From assembly GCF_014653695.1 (NCBI RefSeq), contig NZ_BNAR01000024.1, positions 43,034 through 107,033 on the forward strand: a stretch of DNA of 64,000 nucleotides. The letters run 5' to 3'. Numbering within the stretch: position 1 is the stretch's first letter; each line of letters begins with the position of its first letter. The notes under the pieces were generated by a model. The model had not been told where the DNA came from. It was given only the letters and a program-made list of their open reading frames with translations, and made no database searches. Source of the DNA: Lentzea cavernae. GTDB lineage: Bacteria > Actinomycetota > Actinomycetes > Mycobacteriales > Pseudonocardiaceae. The translations under genes and the position numbers were made by a program. Below are positions 1 through 9,500 of this stretch, piece after piece.

Positions 1-1044
1 GTCACGCCCGCCGAACCGGTCTCGCTGAACGGCTCGCGTGAGCTGGCGCTGCGGCTGGCCGTTCCGCCGAACGCGGCGGCGGCCGGGTTCGGCGTCGCTG
101 TGACCGACCACAGTGGACAGAAGCACCCGCTCGGGTCGGTGTCGGTGGCCGGACTGCCCGGCTCGGACCGCACGGCTTCGGTGTGGGCGCAGGAAGTCCG
201 CGTGCCGCTGCCGTCCGGCGTCGACCGGGTCGCCTCGCTGGAACTGGTGCCCGAGTCCGCGTCGGGTGAGGCGTGGCTGATCGACGCCCACGGCTGGGAC
301 GGCGGCCTCGTCCCGGTGCTGCCCACGAACCTGGCCCGGGTCGACGCCGTGGTCACCGCGGTGGACGAGGGGAACTCCGGCACGCAGACCCACAACGTCG
401 TCGTCACCGCCACGGGCGGCGGCACCCGCGTGATCCGGCTCTTCTACAACGACCAGGCGACCAACCAGCCCACCACGAGGCTCGTGACGCTGAAGCCCGG
501 CGAGGACCGCGCCGAGGTGCCGGTCACCTACACCGGCAACACGAGGTGGAGCGCCGACGTCCGGTACGCGGTCTCGGTGCAGGCGATCTCCAACGCCGTG
601 GTCGGTTCCGCGACGGGTGCGCTGCTGGTGCGCAACGACGACCCGGCGCCGAAGCTGACCGTCACCCCGGTCTTGGACAGCGTGGCGGAGGGCGGTGCGC
701 TGAAGTGGAGGCTGACCCTGTCCGAGACCGCCGACTCGACGGTCGCGGTCCTCGGTGCGGCGGTGGCACCGGCCTCCGGCGCCGAACTGTCCACAACGGA
801 CGTCAACGCCGACTGGCTGCTCCGGAACTCGGGTGAGGAGGCGCTGCCGTCGAGGCCCTTGTCCTCCACCGGACTCGGTGTCTACGCCTTCGTCCCGCCG
901 GGCCAGACCTCCGCCGAGTTCGAGGTGCCGACGATCGCCGACACCGAGGCCGAGGGCGAGGAACAGGTCCGGTTGCAGTTCCAGGGGGTGTCGCCAGCCG
1001 GCGGCGGCTTCGAGGTGACGGGCGAGGTCACCGAGGCGGTGTGA
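1..1044 (+). CDS. C-terminal part of a large secreted or surface protein (5' end outside window)
   Basis: The reading frame is open from the first base, so only the last 347 residues are seen. They are rich in Thr, Val, Gly and Asp and look like consecutive beta-sandwich repeats. One unit starts near RVDAVVTAVDEGNSG and a second near PKLTVTPVLDSVAEGG, each with the acidic 'D/E-E-G' turn typical of Calx-beta-like extracellular modules. No catalytic motif, transmembrane segment or sorting signal is seen in this part, so the function lies in the missing N-terminus; a secreted protease or adhesin is possible but unproven. Its stop codon overlaps the 3' end of the convergent regulator gene by 17 bases. 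Confidence 0.75.
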   Translation, partial: VTPAEPVSLNGSRELALRLAVPPNAAAAGFGVAVTDHSGQKHPLGSVSVAGLPGSDRTASVWAQEVRVPLPSGVDRVASLELVPESASGEAWLIDAHGWDGGLVPVLPTNLARVDAVVTAVDEGNSGTQTHNVVVTATGGGTRVIRLFYNDQATNQPTTRLVTLKPGEDRAEVPVTYTGNTRWSADVRYAVSVQAISNAVVGSATGALLVRNDDPAPKLTVTPVLDSVAEGGALKWRLTLSETADSTVAVLGAAVAPASGAELSTTDVNADWLLRNSGEEALPSRPLSSTGLGVYAFVPPGQTSAEFEVPTIADTEAEGEEQVRLQFQGVSPAGGGFEVTGEVTEAV

Positions 1045-1906
1045 CCGCGCGCGGGTGGTCGTTCCGGCGGCCACCCGCGTCCTCCGCCGTCCAGCTGGTC
1101 AGCAGCCGGAGCTTCTCCTCCGACGGTGAACCGGTGTCGGCGCTGTAGACGACGATCGTCTGCCCTTCGGCGCCCGGCAGGTGCAACGTCTGCCAGTTGA
1201 TCCGCATCTCGCCGACGGCCTCGTGGAAGAACCGCTTGACGCCGTGCTGGTGCTCCGACAGCCGGTAGTCCGCCCACATGGCCGCGAACTCCTCCGACCG
1301 CGTGCTCAGGTCGCCGACGATCCGCGCCAGGGCGTCGTTGTCGCGTCCGGGGATGATCGACGCCCGCAACAGGGCCACGACGTCGGTGGCGATCTCGGTC
1401 CAGTCGCGGTAGACCGCGCGGGCCCGCGGGTTCAGGAACATCCACTTGGCCAGGTTGCGGTCCTCGGCCGGCATGGCGTCGAAGTCGTCCAGCAGCGCCT
1501 TGCCCGCGTGGTTGATCCCGAGCACCTCCAGGTACGGCCCGTGGATGACGGCCGGCACCTCCATGGCGCGGATCATGGACTGCAGCGCGGGCCGCGCCCT
1601 CAGGGCCTTCTGCGGCTGCCGGGACGGTTCGGACTGCAGCAGCGACGAGAAGTAGCGGCTCTCGACGTCGTCGAGCCGCAGCGCCCGCGCCACCGCGTCG
1701 GCCACCTGCTCGGAGACGTTGCGAGCGCGTCCCTGCTCGAGCTTGACGTAGTAGTCGACGCTCACCCCGGCGAGGATCGCGACCTCCGCCCGGCGCAGCC
1801 CCTTGACCCTGCGCGCCGTCGTGGCGGCGGGAAGGCCCACGTCCTCGGGGGACAGCGCCGCGCGACGCGAGGTGAGGAAGTCGCGCAGTTCGTTGCCGCT
1901 GGTCAT
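1028..1906 (-). CDS. XRE-family regulator with MmyB-like C-terminal domain
   Basis: This 292-residue protein has an N-terminal XRE helix-turn-helix (about residues 10-75, with RRVKGLRRAEVAILAGVS and the recognition segment YYVKLEQGRARNVSEQV). A PAS-like ligand-binding domain of the MmyB type follows (about 105-270: YLEVLGINHAGKALL, NLAKWMFLNP, RDWTEIATDVVALLR). Members of this family usually sit next to, and repress, a short-chain dehydrogenase gene, which is exactly the arrangement here: the SDR gene starts 149 bases away in the opposite direction. The ATG at 1906 is chosen because it puts the HTH at the usual distance from the N-terminus; longer upstream frames are not needed. The ligand is unknown. 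Confidence 0.88.
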   Translation of the reverse strand: MTSGNELRDFLTSRRAALSPEDVGLPAATTARRVKGLRRAEVAILAGVSVDYYVKLEQGRARNVSEQVADAVARALRLDDVESRYFSSLLQSEPSRQPQKALRARPALQSMIRAMEVPAVIHGPYLEVLGINHAGKALLDDFDAMPAEDRNLAKWMFLNPRARAVYRDWTEIATDVVALLRASIIPGRDNDALARIVGDLSTRSEEFAAMWADYRLSEHQHGVKRFFHEAVGEMRINWQTLHLPGAEGQTIVVYSADTGSPSEEKLRLLTSWTAEDAGGRRNDHPRAVTPPR

Positions 1907-1948
1907 GGACCGATTATGGCCTTGTGGCGGGCTGGTCGGCAGCCGCTG

Positions 1949-1984
1949 GGTGGTACTGCCAGAGCCACGACGAGGGGTACCACC
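1949..1984. promoter_or_regulatory. Candidate operator between XRE regulator and SDR gene
   Basis: GGTGGTAC at 1949-1956 and GTACCACC at 1977-1984 form a perfect 8-bp inverted repeat with a 20-base spacer in the divergent promoter region. Its position suggests the binding site of the adjacent regulator; this is inference from position and symmetry. Confidence 0.45.
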
Positions 1985-2055
1985 TATCCCCTTCGAATCG
2001 GTGCCGCGCTGGGACGTAATGGAAAGCGTCAACCACGTCCAGCAAGGAGAACACC

Positions 2056-2889
2056 GTGTCCGTTTGGTTCGTCACCGGAGCGTCCCGCGGCCTGGGTCTG
2101 GAAATCGCGAAGGCCGCGCTGACGCGCGGCGACTCGGTGGTGGCGACCGCCCGCGACCCCCACGCGATCGAACAGGCCCTCGGCCACCCCGACCACCTGC
2201 TCGCCCTGCCGCTCGACGTCACCTCGCAGGACCAGGCCGACGCCGCGGTGAAGGCGGCGGTAGCCCGGTTCGGAGGGATCGACGTCCTCGTCAACAACGC
2301 GGGTCGAGGCCTCGTGGGCGCGATCGAGGAGACCAGCGACGCCGAGGCCCGCGCCGTCTTCGACATCAACGTCTTCGGCCTCCTGACCGTCCTCCGGGCC
2401 GTCACCCCGGTCATGCGCGCCGCCCGCAACGGCCGCATCCTCAACATCAGCTCCACCGGCGGCGTCGTCGCCTGGGCGGGCTGGGGCGTCTACAGCGCCA
2501 CGAAGTTCGCACTGGAGGGCATCACCGAGGCCCTGCGCCTCGAACTCGCCCCGCTCGGCATCCAGGTCAGCTCGGTGCAACCGGGCCCGCTGCGCACCGA
2601 CTTCCTCGCCTCGTCGTCACTCGGCCAGGTGGAGCGCGTCATCGACGACTACGCCCCGACCGGCGGCGCGTCGAGGGAGTGGGCCGGGGCGAACCACGGC
2701 CTGCAGGAGGGTGACCCGGTGAAGGCCGCGGAGGCGGTCCTGACGGTTGCCGGCCTGCCTGAGATGCCCGCGTGGCTCCCTCTTGGCACCTCGACCCTCA
2801 CCGACATCCGCACCAAGTTGGCGGCCGTCGGCGCGGACCTCGAGACCTGGCAGGAGTTGTCGCGGTCGACCGACGTCGTGTCCGCCTGA
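2056..2889 (+). CDS. Short-chain dehydrogenase/reductase
   Basis: This 277-residue classical SDR has the cofactor motif TGASRGLG near the N-terminus (about residues 8-15), NNAG (about 80), the catalytic Ser in NISSTGG (about 133) and YSATK (about 148), which supplies the Tyr and Lys. An Ala-Arg pair after strand 2 (VVATARDP) suggests a preference for NADP(H). The GTG start at 2056 is preceded by AAGGAGA at 2044-2050. The gene is transcribed away from the XRE/MmyB regulator, its likely repressor. The substrate cannot be read from the sequence. Confidence 0.9.
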   Translation: MSVWFVTGASRGLGLEIAKAALTRGDSVVATARDPHAIEQALGHPDHLLALPLDVTSQDQADAAVKAAVARFGGIDVLVNNAGRGLVGAIEETSDAEARAVFDINVFGLLTVLRAVTPVMRAARNGRILNISSTGGVVAWAGWGVYSATKFALEGITEALRLELAPLGIQVSSVQPGPLRTDFLASSSLGQVERVIDDYAPTGGASREWAGANHGLQEGDPVKAAEAVLTVAGLPEMPAWLPLGTSTLTDIRTKLAAVGADLETWQELSRSTDVVSA

Positions 2890-2976
2890 CGTCGCTGAAA
2901 CTGCGTGGCAGCCCGGCACTTCTCGCCGCTACGGTCCTGCGCTTGTGAACGAGAGTCCGATGGCGGAAGAATCCCT

Positions 2977-3381
2977 GTGACCGAACGGGACCAGCACGAG
3001 TACAAGGCCTCGTTGAGGGTCTTCAGCGAGACGCTGACCCTGGCGGACCTCGTCGCCTCGCTCGGCGAACCCACCAGGAGCTACGACGTCGGCGATCCGG
3101 TGAGCCCACGCCGTCCCGACGGCCCCCGCCGCGCCGTGTCCCACTGGGCTCTCCGGAGCCGGGCACAGCCCACGAGCCCGCTCGACGAGCACCTCTCCGA
3201 ACTCGTCGTGTTCGTCGAGGCCCACAGCCGTGAGATCGAGGCGCTCAGGGACAAAGCCGAGATCGACGTCTTCTGCGGTGTCTTCGCCGGCGACGACGCG
3301 CAGGGCGGCTTCACCCTCACCGCGGATCTGATGCGCCGGTTGGCAGCCCTCGGCCTCGACGTCGGCTTCGACCTGTACTGA
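2977..3381 (+). CDS. DUF4279 family protein
   Basis: This 134-residue cytoplasmic protein opens with EYKASLRVFSETLTLADLV and contains a pattern like SLGEPTRSYDVGDPVSPR, then SHWALRS, both typical of DUF4279, a family of unknown function often found as a lone small gene or in immunity-type contexts. It ends in LGLDVGFDLY, the usual family C-terminus. GTG at 2977 is chosen as start because GGCGGAAG lies at 2962-2969; the longer upstream frame has no family similarity. No partner gene is evident. Confidence 0.7.
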   Translation: MTERDQHEYKASLRVFSETLTLADLVASLGEPTRSYDVGDPVSPRRPDGPRRAVSHWALRSRAQPTSPLDEHLSELVVFVEAHSREIEALRDKAEIDVFCGVFAGDDAQGGFTLTADLMRRLAALGLDVGFDLY

Positions 3382-3384
3382 CCG

Positions 3385-3441
3385 GCTCCCCTGGGCGGGG
3401 AACGACGAACGGCGCCGCTCCCTGCCCAGGGGAGCGGCGCC
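3385..3441. terminator. Bidirectional terminator made of two overlapping hairpins
   Basis: GCTCCCCTGGGC (3385-3396) pairs with GCCCAGGGGAGC (3424-3435). GGCGCCGCTCC (3411-3421) pairs with GGAGCGGCGCC (3431-3441). The two stems share bases 3431-3435, so they exclude each other. They lie between the convergent DUF4279 and sodN genes. Confidence 0.75.
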
Positions 3442-3465
3442 GTCCGTCAACGATCCGAAGGGGGA

Positions 3466-3873
3466 TCAGCCCTGCTTGGTCTCCCAGAAGATCTTGTCGA
3501 TCTGGGCGATCAGGTCGAGCAGCGCCTGGCCAGAGGCCGGGTCCATCGAGCCCTTGGTGCCCGACGCACCCGCGGCCTTGGTGGCGCGGTTGAACAGGTC
3601 GTGCAGCTCGGGGTACTTCTCGAAGTGCGGCGGCTTGAAGTAGTCCGTCCACAGCACCCACAGGTGGTGCTTGACGAGCTCACTGCGCTGTTCCTTGATC
3701 AGGACGGCGCGCTCCCGGAACTCCGGGTCCTCGTTGGCCTGGTACTTCTCCTGGACCGCCTTGACCGACTCGGCCTCGATGCGGGCCTGCGCGGGGTCGT
3801 AGACACCGCACGGCAGGTCGCAGTGCGCGGTGGCTTCGACGCGCGGGCGGAGAATGCGCGACACGAGTCGCAT
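3466..3873 (-). CDS. sodN: Nickel-containing superoxide dismutase
   Basis: This 135-residue precursor has the Ni-hook HCDLPCGVYDP at residues 17-27. After removal of the 16-residue leader (MRLVSRILRPRVEATA) His becomes residue 1 and, with Cys2 and Cys6, binds nickel in a homohexamer that dismutates superoxide in the cytoplasm. The length and the rest of the chain (VLWTDYFKPPHFEKYPELHDLFN) match the actinomycete NiSOD family. The processing protease gene sodX is divergently placed 75 bases away. In Streptomyces this gene responds to nickel through Nur; no Nur box was assigned here. Confidence 0.97.
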   Translation of the reverse strand: MRLVSRILRPRVEATAHCDLPCGVYDPAQARIEAESVKAVQEKYQANEDPEFRERAVLIKEQRSELVKHHLWVLWTDYFKPPHFEKYPELHDLFNRATKAAGASGTKGSMDPASGQALLDLIAQIDKIFWETKQG

Positions 3874-3948
3874 CGTTCCTCCCAGAATGAAAAAACAGTG
3901 GATGCTCCGACAGGTAGGACCCTACTCCGGCTGACCGAAGGGTGATCG

Positions 3949-4251
3949 TTGAGACCGCGTCTCTCCACCGTGCTCGTGAAGGGGCCGTCGATGGTCCCCG
4001 CCCTGCGCAACGACGACGTCGTGCTGGTCAGGTGGGGTGCGGTGCCCAGGCCGGGGCAGGTCGTGCTTGTCACATGGGCGAGCAGGCCGGGCCAGTTGTC
4101 GGTGAAGCGCGCCTCCCACGAGGTGGACGGGGGGTGGCACGTGGTGGGAGACAACCCGTACGCGAGCACGGACTCCGAGCACCTCGGACCTGCGGAGGTG
4201 CTCGGAGTCGTCAAAGCTCGACTATGGCCGAGGCCTGGTTTCAGGCTTTGA
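3949..4251 (+). CDS. sodX: NiSOD maturation protease (S26-like)
   Basis: This 100-residue protein of the signal-peptidase/LexA-like fold lacks a membrane anchor, as is usual for SodX. The catalytic Ser is in GPSMVPAL (residue 14) and the catalytic Lys in LSVKRASH (about residue 53). GDNPYASTDS is the conserved late motif. It removes the N-terminal leader of SodN so that nickel can be bound. The TTG at 3949 is taken as start because GAAGGG lies 7 bases upstream and the family begins at this point; start choice is moderately sure. Its end overlaps the convergent epimerase gene by 11 bases. Confidence 0.88.
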   Translation: MRPRLSTVLVKGPSMVPALRNDDVVLVRWGAVPRPGQVVLVTWASRPGQLSVKRASHEVDGGWHVVGDNPYASTDSEHLGPAEVLGVVKARLWPRPGFRL

Positions 4252-4840
4252 GGGACGCGTACAGGGCGAGGCAGTCCTCGTAGCGCGGCAGCACGCCGGC
4301 CTCGTACGCCTCGGCCAGGGTGGGGGCGGAGGTGTCCTTCTCGGAGAGCCGGAACTCGAGCTCGCGCGGCCACGGGAGGTCCAGCGCGGGGTCGAGCGGC
4401 GTCAGGCCGTGCTCGCCGGACGGGTTGTAGACGGTGGAGCAGAGGTAGTGCATGGTCGTGTCGTCCTCGAGGGCGATCATGGCGTGGCCGAGGCCCTCGG
4501 AGAGGTAGACGGCGTTGCACTTCGAGGAGTTCACCAGCACGGCGTCCCACTGGCCGAACGTGGGGGAGCCGACGCGGATGTCGACGACCACGTCGATGAA
4601 CGAGCCGCGCGGGCAGAAGACGTACTTCGCCTGGGACGGCGGGACGTCCGCGTAGTGCAGGCCCCGGATCGTTCCCGCGCGGGAGACGCTGTGGTTCGTC
4701 TGGGCGACCCGCAGGGGGTGCCCGACCGCCTCGACGAAGGCCGCCTCCTGGTACGGCGAGACGAACACACCGCGGTCGTCGGGAAATGATCGGGGAGTGA
4801 ACTCGAACGCGCCGTCAATTTTGAGGGAACTCACCTGCAT
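4241..4840 (-). CDS. dTDP-4-dehydrorhamnose 3,5-epimerase-like protein (RmlC family)
   Basis: This cupin-fold sugar-nucleotide epimerase of 199 residues is about the usual family length (180-205). The catalytic His is in TIRGLHYA and the conserved late segment is VYNPSGEHGLTPLDPAL. RmlC-type enzymes epimerise C3 and/or C5 of dTDP-4-keto-6-deoxyglucose for rhamnose or deoxysugar synthesis. No rmlA, rmlB or rmlD partner is in the window, so a role in rhamnose or in an antibiotic sugar cannot be separated. An ATG nine bases upstream (4849) is an alternative start. Confidence 0.88.
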   Translation of the reverse strand: MQVSSLKIDGAFEFTPRSFPDDRGVFVSPYQEAAFVEAVGHPLRVAQTNHSVSRAGTIRGLHYADVPPSQAKYVFCPRGSFIDVVVDIRVGSPTFGQWDAVLVNSSKCNAVYLSEGLGHAMIALEDDTTMHYLCSTVYNPSGEHGLTPLDPALDLPWPRELEFRLSEKDTSAPTLAEAYEAGVLPRYEDCLALYASLKA

Positions 4841-4849
4841 GGCCGTCAC

Positions 4850-5176
4850 TCTAAGGCGTCGATCTTCTTGAACGATCGGGTGCTTCCTGCCTGCAGAAAC
4901 TGACCGGTCGGTCCAGAAAACCGGACGGACGTCTTGCTACATGCCCTCTGACCTGCGGAAAAAGTGTGATCCCCGCCGCAGACAGCATCGCGGGACCCTG
5001 CCACACTTCCGTCACCCGCAGCACTCGGCCGGCCTCGCCGGCGGAAAACTCCGCCGACGACGTCGACCGAATTTCAAGGCCCCGTGCACCCGGCGTGACA
5101 ACGCTGGGCCGGTGCGCCGTTTGGTGATGAGCCCACGTTGGGGCCACTACGCCGCCCGCACCGCAGGAGGGACGCC
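4850..5176. other. Divergent intergenic region, no gene seen
   Basis: This 327-base gap lies between the epimerase and malic enzyme genes. It holds a TetR-like half-palindrome, GACCGGTCGGTCC at 4902-4914, whose first eight bases are self-complementary. The strong ribosome binding site AGGAGG at 5165-5170 serves the malic enzyme. No coding sequence or RNA was recognised. Confidence 0.5.
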
Positions 5177-6373
5177 GTGACAGCAGTGAACGAAGCCCGT
5201 ATCGAGAACTCCGATCCGACGCAGTTGACGGATGACGAGATCTTCAACGCGCACCTGGGCGGGAAGCTCGAGGTCGGCGCGACCGCCTCGCTCGCTGACC
5301 CGAAGGCGCTGTCCATCGCCTACACACCCGGTGTCGCCCGAGTGAGCAAGGCCATCGCGCAGGACCCGTCGCTGGCCGCGAAGTACACGTGGGCGCACCG
5401 CCTGGTCGCCGTCGTGAGCGACGGCACCGCGGTGCTCGGTCTCGGCGACATCGGCCCCAGCGCGTCGCTGCCCGTCATGGAGGGCAAGTCCGCGCTGTTC
5501 AAGACGTTCGGCGGCCTCGACTCCATCCCGCTCGTGCTCAACACCACCGACGTGGACGAGATCGTCGAGACGCTCGTCCGGCTGCGCCCGTCGTTCGGCG
5601 CGGTCAACCTGGAGGACGTCTCCGCGCCGCGCTGCTTCGAGCTCGAGCAGAAGCTGATCGAGGCGCTCGACTGCCCGGTCATGCACGACGACCAGCACGG
5701 CACGGCCGTCGTGTCGCTGGCCGCCCTCAACGGCGCGAACGCCGTGCTCGGCAAGAACATCGGCGACCAGCGGGTGGTCATCTCCGGTGCGGGCGCTGCG
5801 GGCATCGCGATCGCCAAGATCCTCATCGCCGCCGGTGCCGGCGACATCACGCTGATCGACTCGCGCGGCATCGTCCGCACGGGCCGCGCCGGTCTCAACC
5901 CGATCAAGGAGGAGATCGCGGCGGTCACCAACTCCGCGAACCTCGACGGCGGCATCGACGTGGCCCTGCGCGGCGCGGACGTCTTCATCGGCGTGTCGTC
6001 GTCCAAGGTGTCCGAGGACCTCATCGCGAGCATGGCGAGCGACTCGATCGTGTTCGCGTTGTCGAACCCGGACCCCGAGGTGCACCCGGAGATCGCCGCC
6101 CGGCACGCCGCGATCGTGGCGACCGGCCGCAGCGACTTCCCGAACCAGATCAACAACGTGCTCGCGTTCCCCGGCATTTTCCGCGGGGCTCTCGACGCGG
6201 GTGCGCGACGGATCACGGAAGGCATGAAACTCGCCGCCGCGGATGCCATTCTCGCGGTCGCGAAGGATGATTTGGGCCCAGATCGAATTGTGCCCTCGGC
6301 ATTGGACCCGCGCGTCGGACCCGAGGTCGCGGCGGCTGTGGCCCTGGCCGCGAAGGCCGACGGAGTCGCCTGA
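5177..6373 (+). CDS. NAD(P)-dependent malic enzyme, short bacterial type
   Basis: This 398-residue enzyme converts malate to pyruvate and CO2 with reduction of NAD(P). Visible motifs are YTPGVARVS (catalytic Tyr region), GDIGPSASLPVMEGKSALFK (catalytic Lys), the metal-binding segment VNLEDVSAPRCFELE, and MHDDQHGTAVV. The Rossmann glycine loop is SGAGAAGIAIAK. The protein lacks the phosphotransacetylase-like tail of the long form. GTG at 5177 is chosen because AGGAGG lies at 5165-5170. It probably feeds pyruvate and reducing power as a stand-alone gene, ended by the hairpin at 6486-6517. Confidence 0.94.
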   Translation: MTAVNEARIENSDPTQLTDDEIFNAHLGGKLEVGATASLADPKALSIAYTPGVARVSKAIAQDPSLAAKYTWAHRLVAVVSDGTAVLGLGDIGPSASLPVMEGKSALFKTFGGLDSIPLVLNTTDVDEIVETLVRLRPSFGAVNLEDVSAPRCFELEQKLIEALDCPVMHDDQHGTAVVSLAALNGANAVLGKNIGDQRVVISGAGAAGIAIAKILIAAGAGDITLIDSRGIVRTGRAGLNPIKEEIAAVTNSANLDGGIDVALRGADVFIGVSSSKVSEDLIASMASDSIVFALSNPDPEVHPEIAARHAAIVATGRSDFPNQINNVLAFPGIFRGALDAGARRITEGMKLAAADAILAVAKDDLGPDRIVPSALDPRVGPEVAAAVALAAKADGVA

Positions 6374-6485
6374 TCACGCTCTCCTATTCGCCACTCATTT
6401 GCATCTTCACGGGGACCGGAACCACGAACGTGGCTTTTCGTTAACCCGTGCAGGGGTGGGCGATGACGCTCTGAAGCGCTACCGT

Positions 6486-6517
6486 CCCTCTCCTCGGGTG
6501 TTCACTCGAGGAGAGGG
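6486..6517 (+). terminator. Rho-independent terminator of the malic enzyme gene
   Basis: CCCTCTCCTCG (6486-6496) and CGAGGAGAGGG (6507-6517) form a perfect 11-bp stem with a 10-base loop, followed by a T-rich TTCGTGTTTG. Confidence 0.75.
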
Positions 6518-6598
6518 TTCGTGTTTGCCGCCGTTCGGGTGCCGTTGTCGTGTCCACCTGAATTGCCGCGGGCGGCTAATGCGGGAGAGGGTGGGTCG

Positions 6599-9500
6599 GT
6601 GCCCAAGTGGGTGGGACGCGCGACGACGGTGGTGAACGGCCGTGCACGGACGGCGGAGAAACCTCCGATGACGCTCGACGGGTTGACGCTGCCCGATGCG
6701 CCTTCGTTGCTCGTGGACGCCAAGGGCGTCGTCATGCAGGCGAATCCCGCCGCCGTGGAGCTCGCGGTCGCGCAGGGAGCCGACGACCTCGTCGGGCACC
6801 CGCTCGGTGAACTGCTCCTCGGCAACTCCTCCGACCTGCGGCTCCTGCGCGCGGACGGCTCCGAACTGCCGGTGCGCGTCGCACGCCACGCCGTTCCCGG
6901 AACGGGCCTGCAGGCCGTCCTGCTGATCGACGTCTCCGACCTCTCCACCGCCGCGGACGCCCTGCGCGACGAACAACGCCGCCTGCGCAAGGTGCAACGG
7001 GTCGCGGAGCTGGGCTCCTGGGAGTTCGACCCCCTCACCGGCATGACCGTCTGGTCGGACACGCACTACGAGCTCCTCGGCCTCGAACGCGGCACCGTGG
7101 TGCCCGGCGCGCAGGCCGTCCTCGACGTCGTGCACCCGGACGACTTCCACATGGTCGAGACCTACTGGCACGGCCGCGAGATCACCGGCGACCCGATCGA
7201 CATCGAGTACCGGATCGTCCGCCCGGACGGCCAGCTGCGGTGGATCCGCGGCGTGGCCGAGGCGAGGCTCGACGACGCGGGCTCCCTGGACAAGATCACC
7301 GGCTACATCCGCGACATCACCGAGACCAAGCGCGCGGCCAGCGAGCTCGCCCAGGAACGGGCGCGGCTGCTGGAGGCGCAGCGCATCGCCCGCATCGGCA
7401 GCTGGGCGTACGAGACGGGCACGCGCGCCGTGCACCGCAGCGAAGTGCTGATGGAGATGTTCGCCGAGCTCGGCATGACGCCGGACGAGGACCTGCTCAG
7501 CGGCGTGCACCCGGACGACCGCGAGGCAGTCAAGGAGATGCGGCACCAGCTGCTGCACACCTCCGACAACGCCCCGGTCGAGATCGAGGTCCGCAGCGAG
7601 ATCGGCGAGCGCGTCTACATGTGCCGGGCCCGCGCGGAGATCTCGCCGTCCGGCCGCATCGAGCGCTACCACGGCACGATCCAGGACGTCACCGAAGCGC
7701 GCGCCCTGGAACGCCAGATGCGCGAGGACCGCCGGAGGCTGGCCGACGCGCAGCAGGCGGCCCGCCTGGGCATGTGGGAGTGGAATCCCGCGTCCGGCGC
7801 CGTCGTGTGGTCGGACATGCTCAGCGAGCTCTTCGGCGTCGCTGGCGAGGCCGTGGGCAGCTACGAGGCCTACCTCGAGCTCGTGCACCCCGAGGACCGC
7901 AACTGGGTCGACGACCTGTGGCGCCAGCTGGCCGTCGACGAGGTCGCCGTGCAGTGCGAACACCGCGTGGTGCGCCGCGACGGCTCGATGCGGATCTTCC
8001 GCTGCCACGGCATGATCGTCCACGACCCGCGCGGCAAGCAGCTCGCCGTCGGCACCGCCCAGGACGTCACCGAGCAACGCGCCGCCGAGGCGCGCATGAA
8101 GCGGTCGTCGCAGCGCTTCACCGACCTCGTGTCCGTGACGCCGGTCGGCATCGGCCTGTTCGACGAGGGCGAGCGCCTGGTCGACGCCAACGACGCGTTG
8201 TGCGACCTGCTCGGCATGGAGCTGGAGCAGCTGCGCGGCATGACCGCCGAGCAGCTCACCCACCCCGAGGACACCTCGCCCGGCCTGCAGTGGGCCGCCG
8301 AGCGCACGCAGAAGATCCCGCAGCGCATCCTCGTCCGCCCCGACGGCGAGAAGGTCTACTGCGAGCTGCACATCGCGCTGTCCGTGCAGGACGACGGCCG
8401 CCGCTTCTGGCTGATCGTGTTCCTGGACATCACCGAACGCCGCCGCGCCGCCGAGGCGCTGCGCCACCAGGCCACGCACGACGAGCTGACCGGCCTGCCC
8501 AACCGCGCGCTGGTCAAGGAGATCCTCGGCAAGGCGCTGGAGGGCCCCGACCGCGCCAAGGTCGCCGTGCTGTTCTGCGACATCGACAACTTCAAGCGCG
8601 TCAACGACTCCCTCGGCCACGACGCGGGCGACGAGCTCCTCGTGGCCCTGGCGCGACGGCTGGAGGGCGGCCTGCCCGACGGCTGCACCGCCGCCCGCCT
8701 GTCCGGCGACGAGTACGTGATCATCTCCGAGGACATCGACTCGGTCGGCGGCGTCGACGCCCTGGCCACACGCGTGGCCTCGTTGCTCAGGACCGCCGTC
8801 CCGGTGCACGGCCAGCTCGTCCGGGTTTCGGCGTCGATCGGCGCCGCCGTCCCGAACGGTTCGCGCGCCAACGGGGCCGACCTGCTGCGCTTCGCCGACG
8901 CCGCCATGTTCGAGGCGAAGCGGGCCGGCGCCGGACGCGTGTCCCTGGCTTCGGCGGCGTTGATCGCGTCCGCCGACCGCCAGGTGCACCTCGAAGGCCA
9001 GCTCCGCGAGGCCCTGCAGAACGACGGCCTGGCGCTGCACTACCAGCCCGTCGTCGGCGTCGACGGCGCCGTGCTGACCGCCGAGGCCCTCGTCCGCTGG
9101 CCGCACCCCGATCGCGGACTGCTGCCGCCGGACGTGTTCCTTCCTGTCGCCGAGCAGGGCGACCTGATGCGCGAACTCGACCGCTGGGTGCTGCGTACGG
9201 CGCTGAAGGAGGCCTCGACCTGGCCCGCGCCCGACGGCCGTCCGGTGTCCGTCGCCGTGAACCTCGCGGGCCTGGTGCCGGGTGATCCGGAGTTCGTCGA
9301 CATCGTGTCGACCGCGATCATGGAATCCGGCGTCCCGTGGGAACGCGTGGTGCTGGAGCTCGTCGAGACGGCGTTCGTCGACCTGCCCTCCCGCGTCCGC
9401 CAGTCGATGGACGAACTCGTGAAGCGCGGCGTGCAGTTCGCGGTGGACGACTTCGGCACCGGCTACTCGTCACTGGCCCGCCTGAAGGACCTGCCCGCCC

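Noticed and set aside
4941..5180. Small frame in the gap before the malic enzyme gene
   Set aside because: It is Arg-rich, low-complexity sequence without a ribosome binding site, covering the promoter region of a well-supported gene.
6479..9106. 875-codon open frame on the minus strand opposite the PAS-GGDEF-EAL gene
   Set aside because: It is the antisense shadow of a high-GC gene: low complexity, rich in Gly, Ala, Arg, Asp and His, with no domain, while the plus strand encodes five PAS, GGDEF and EAL domains.
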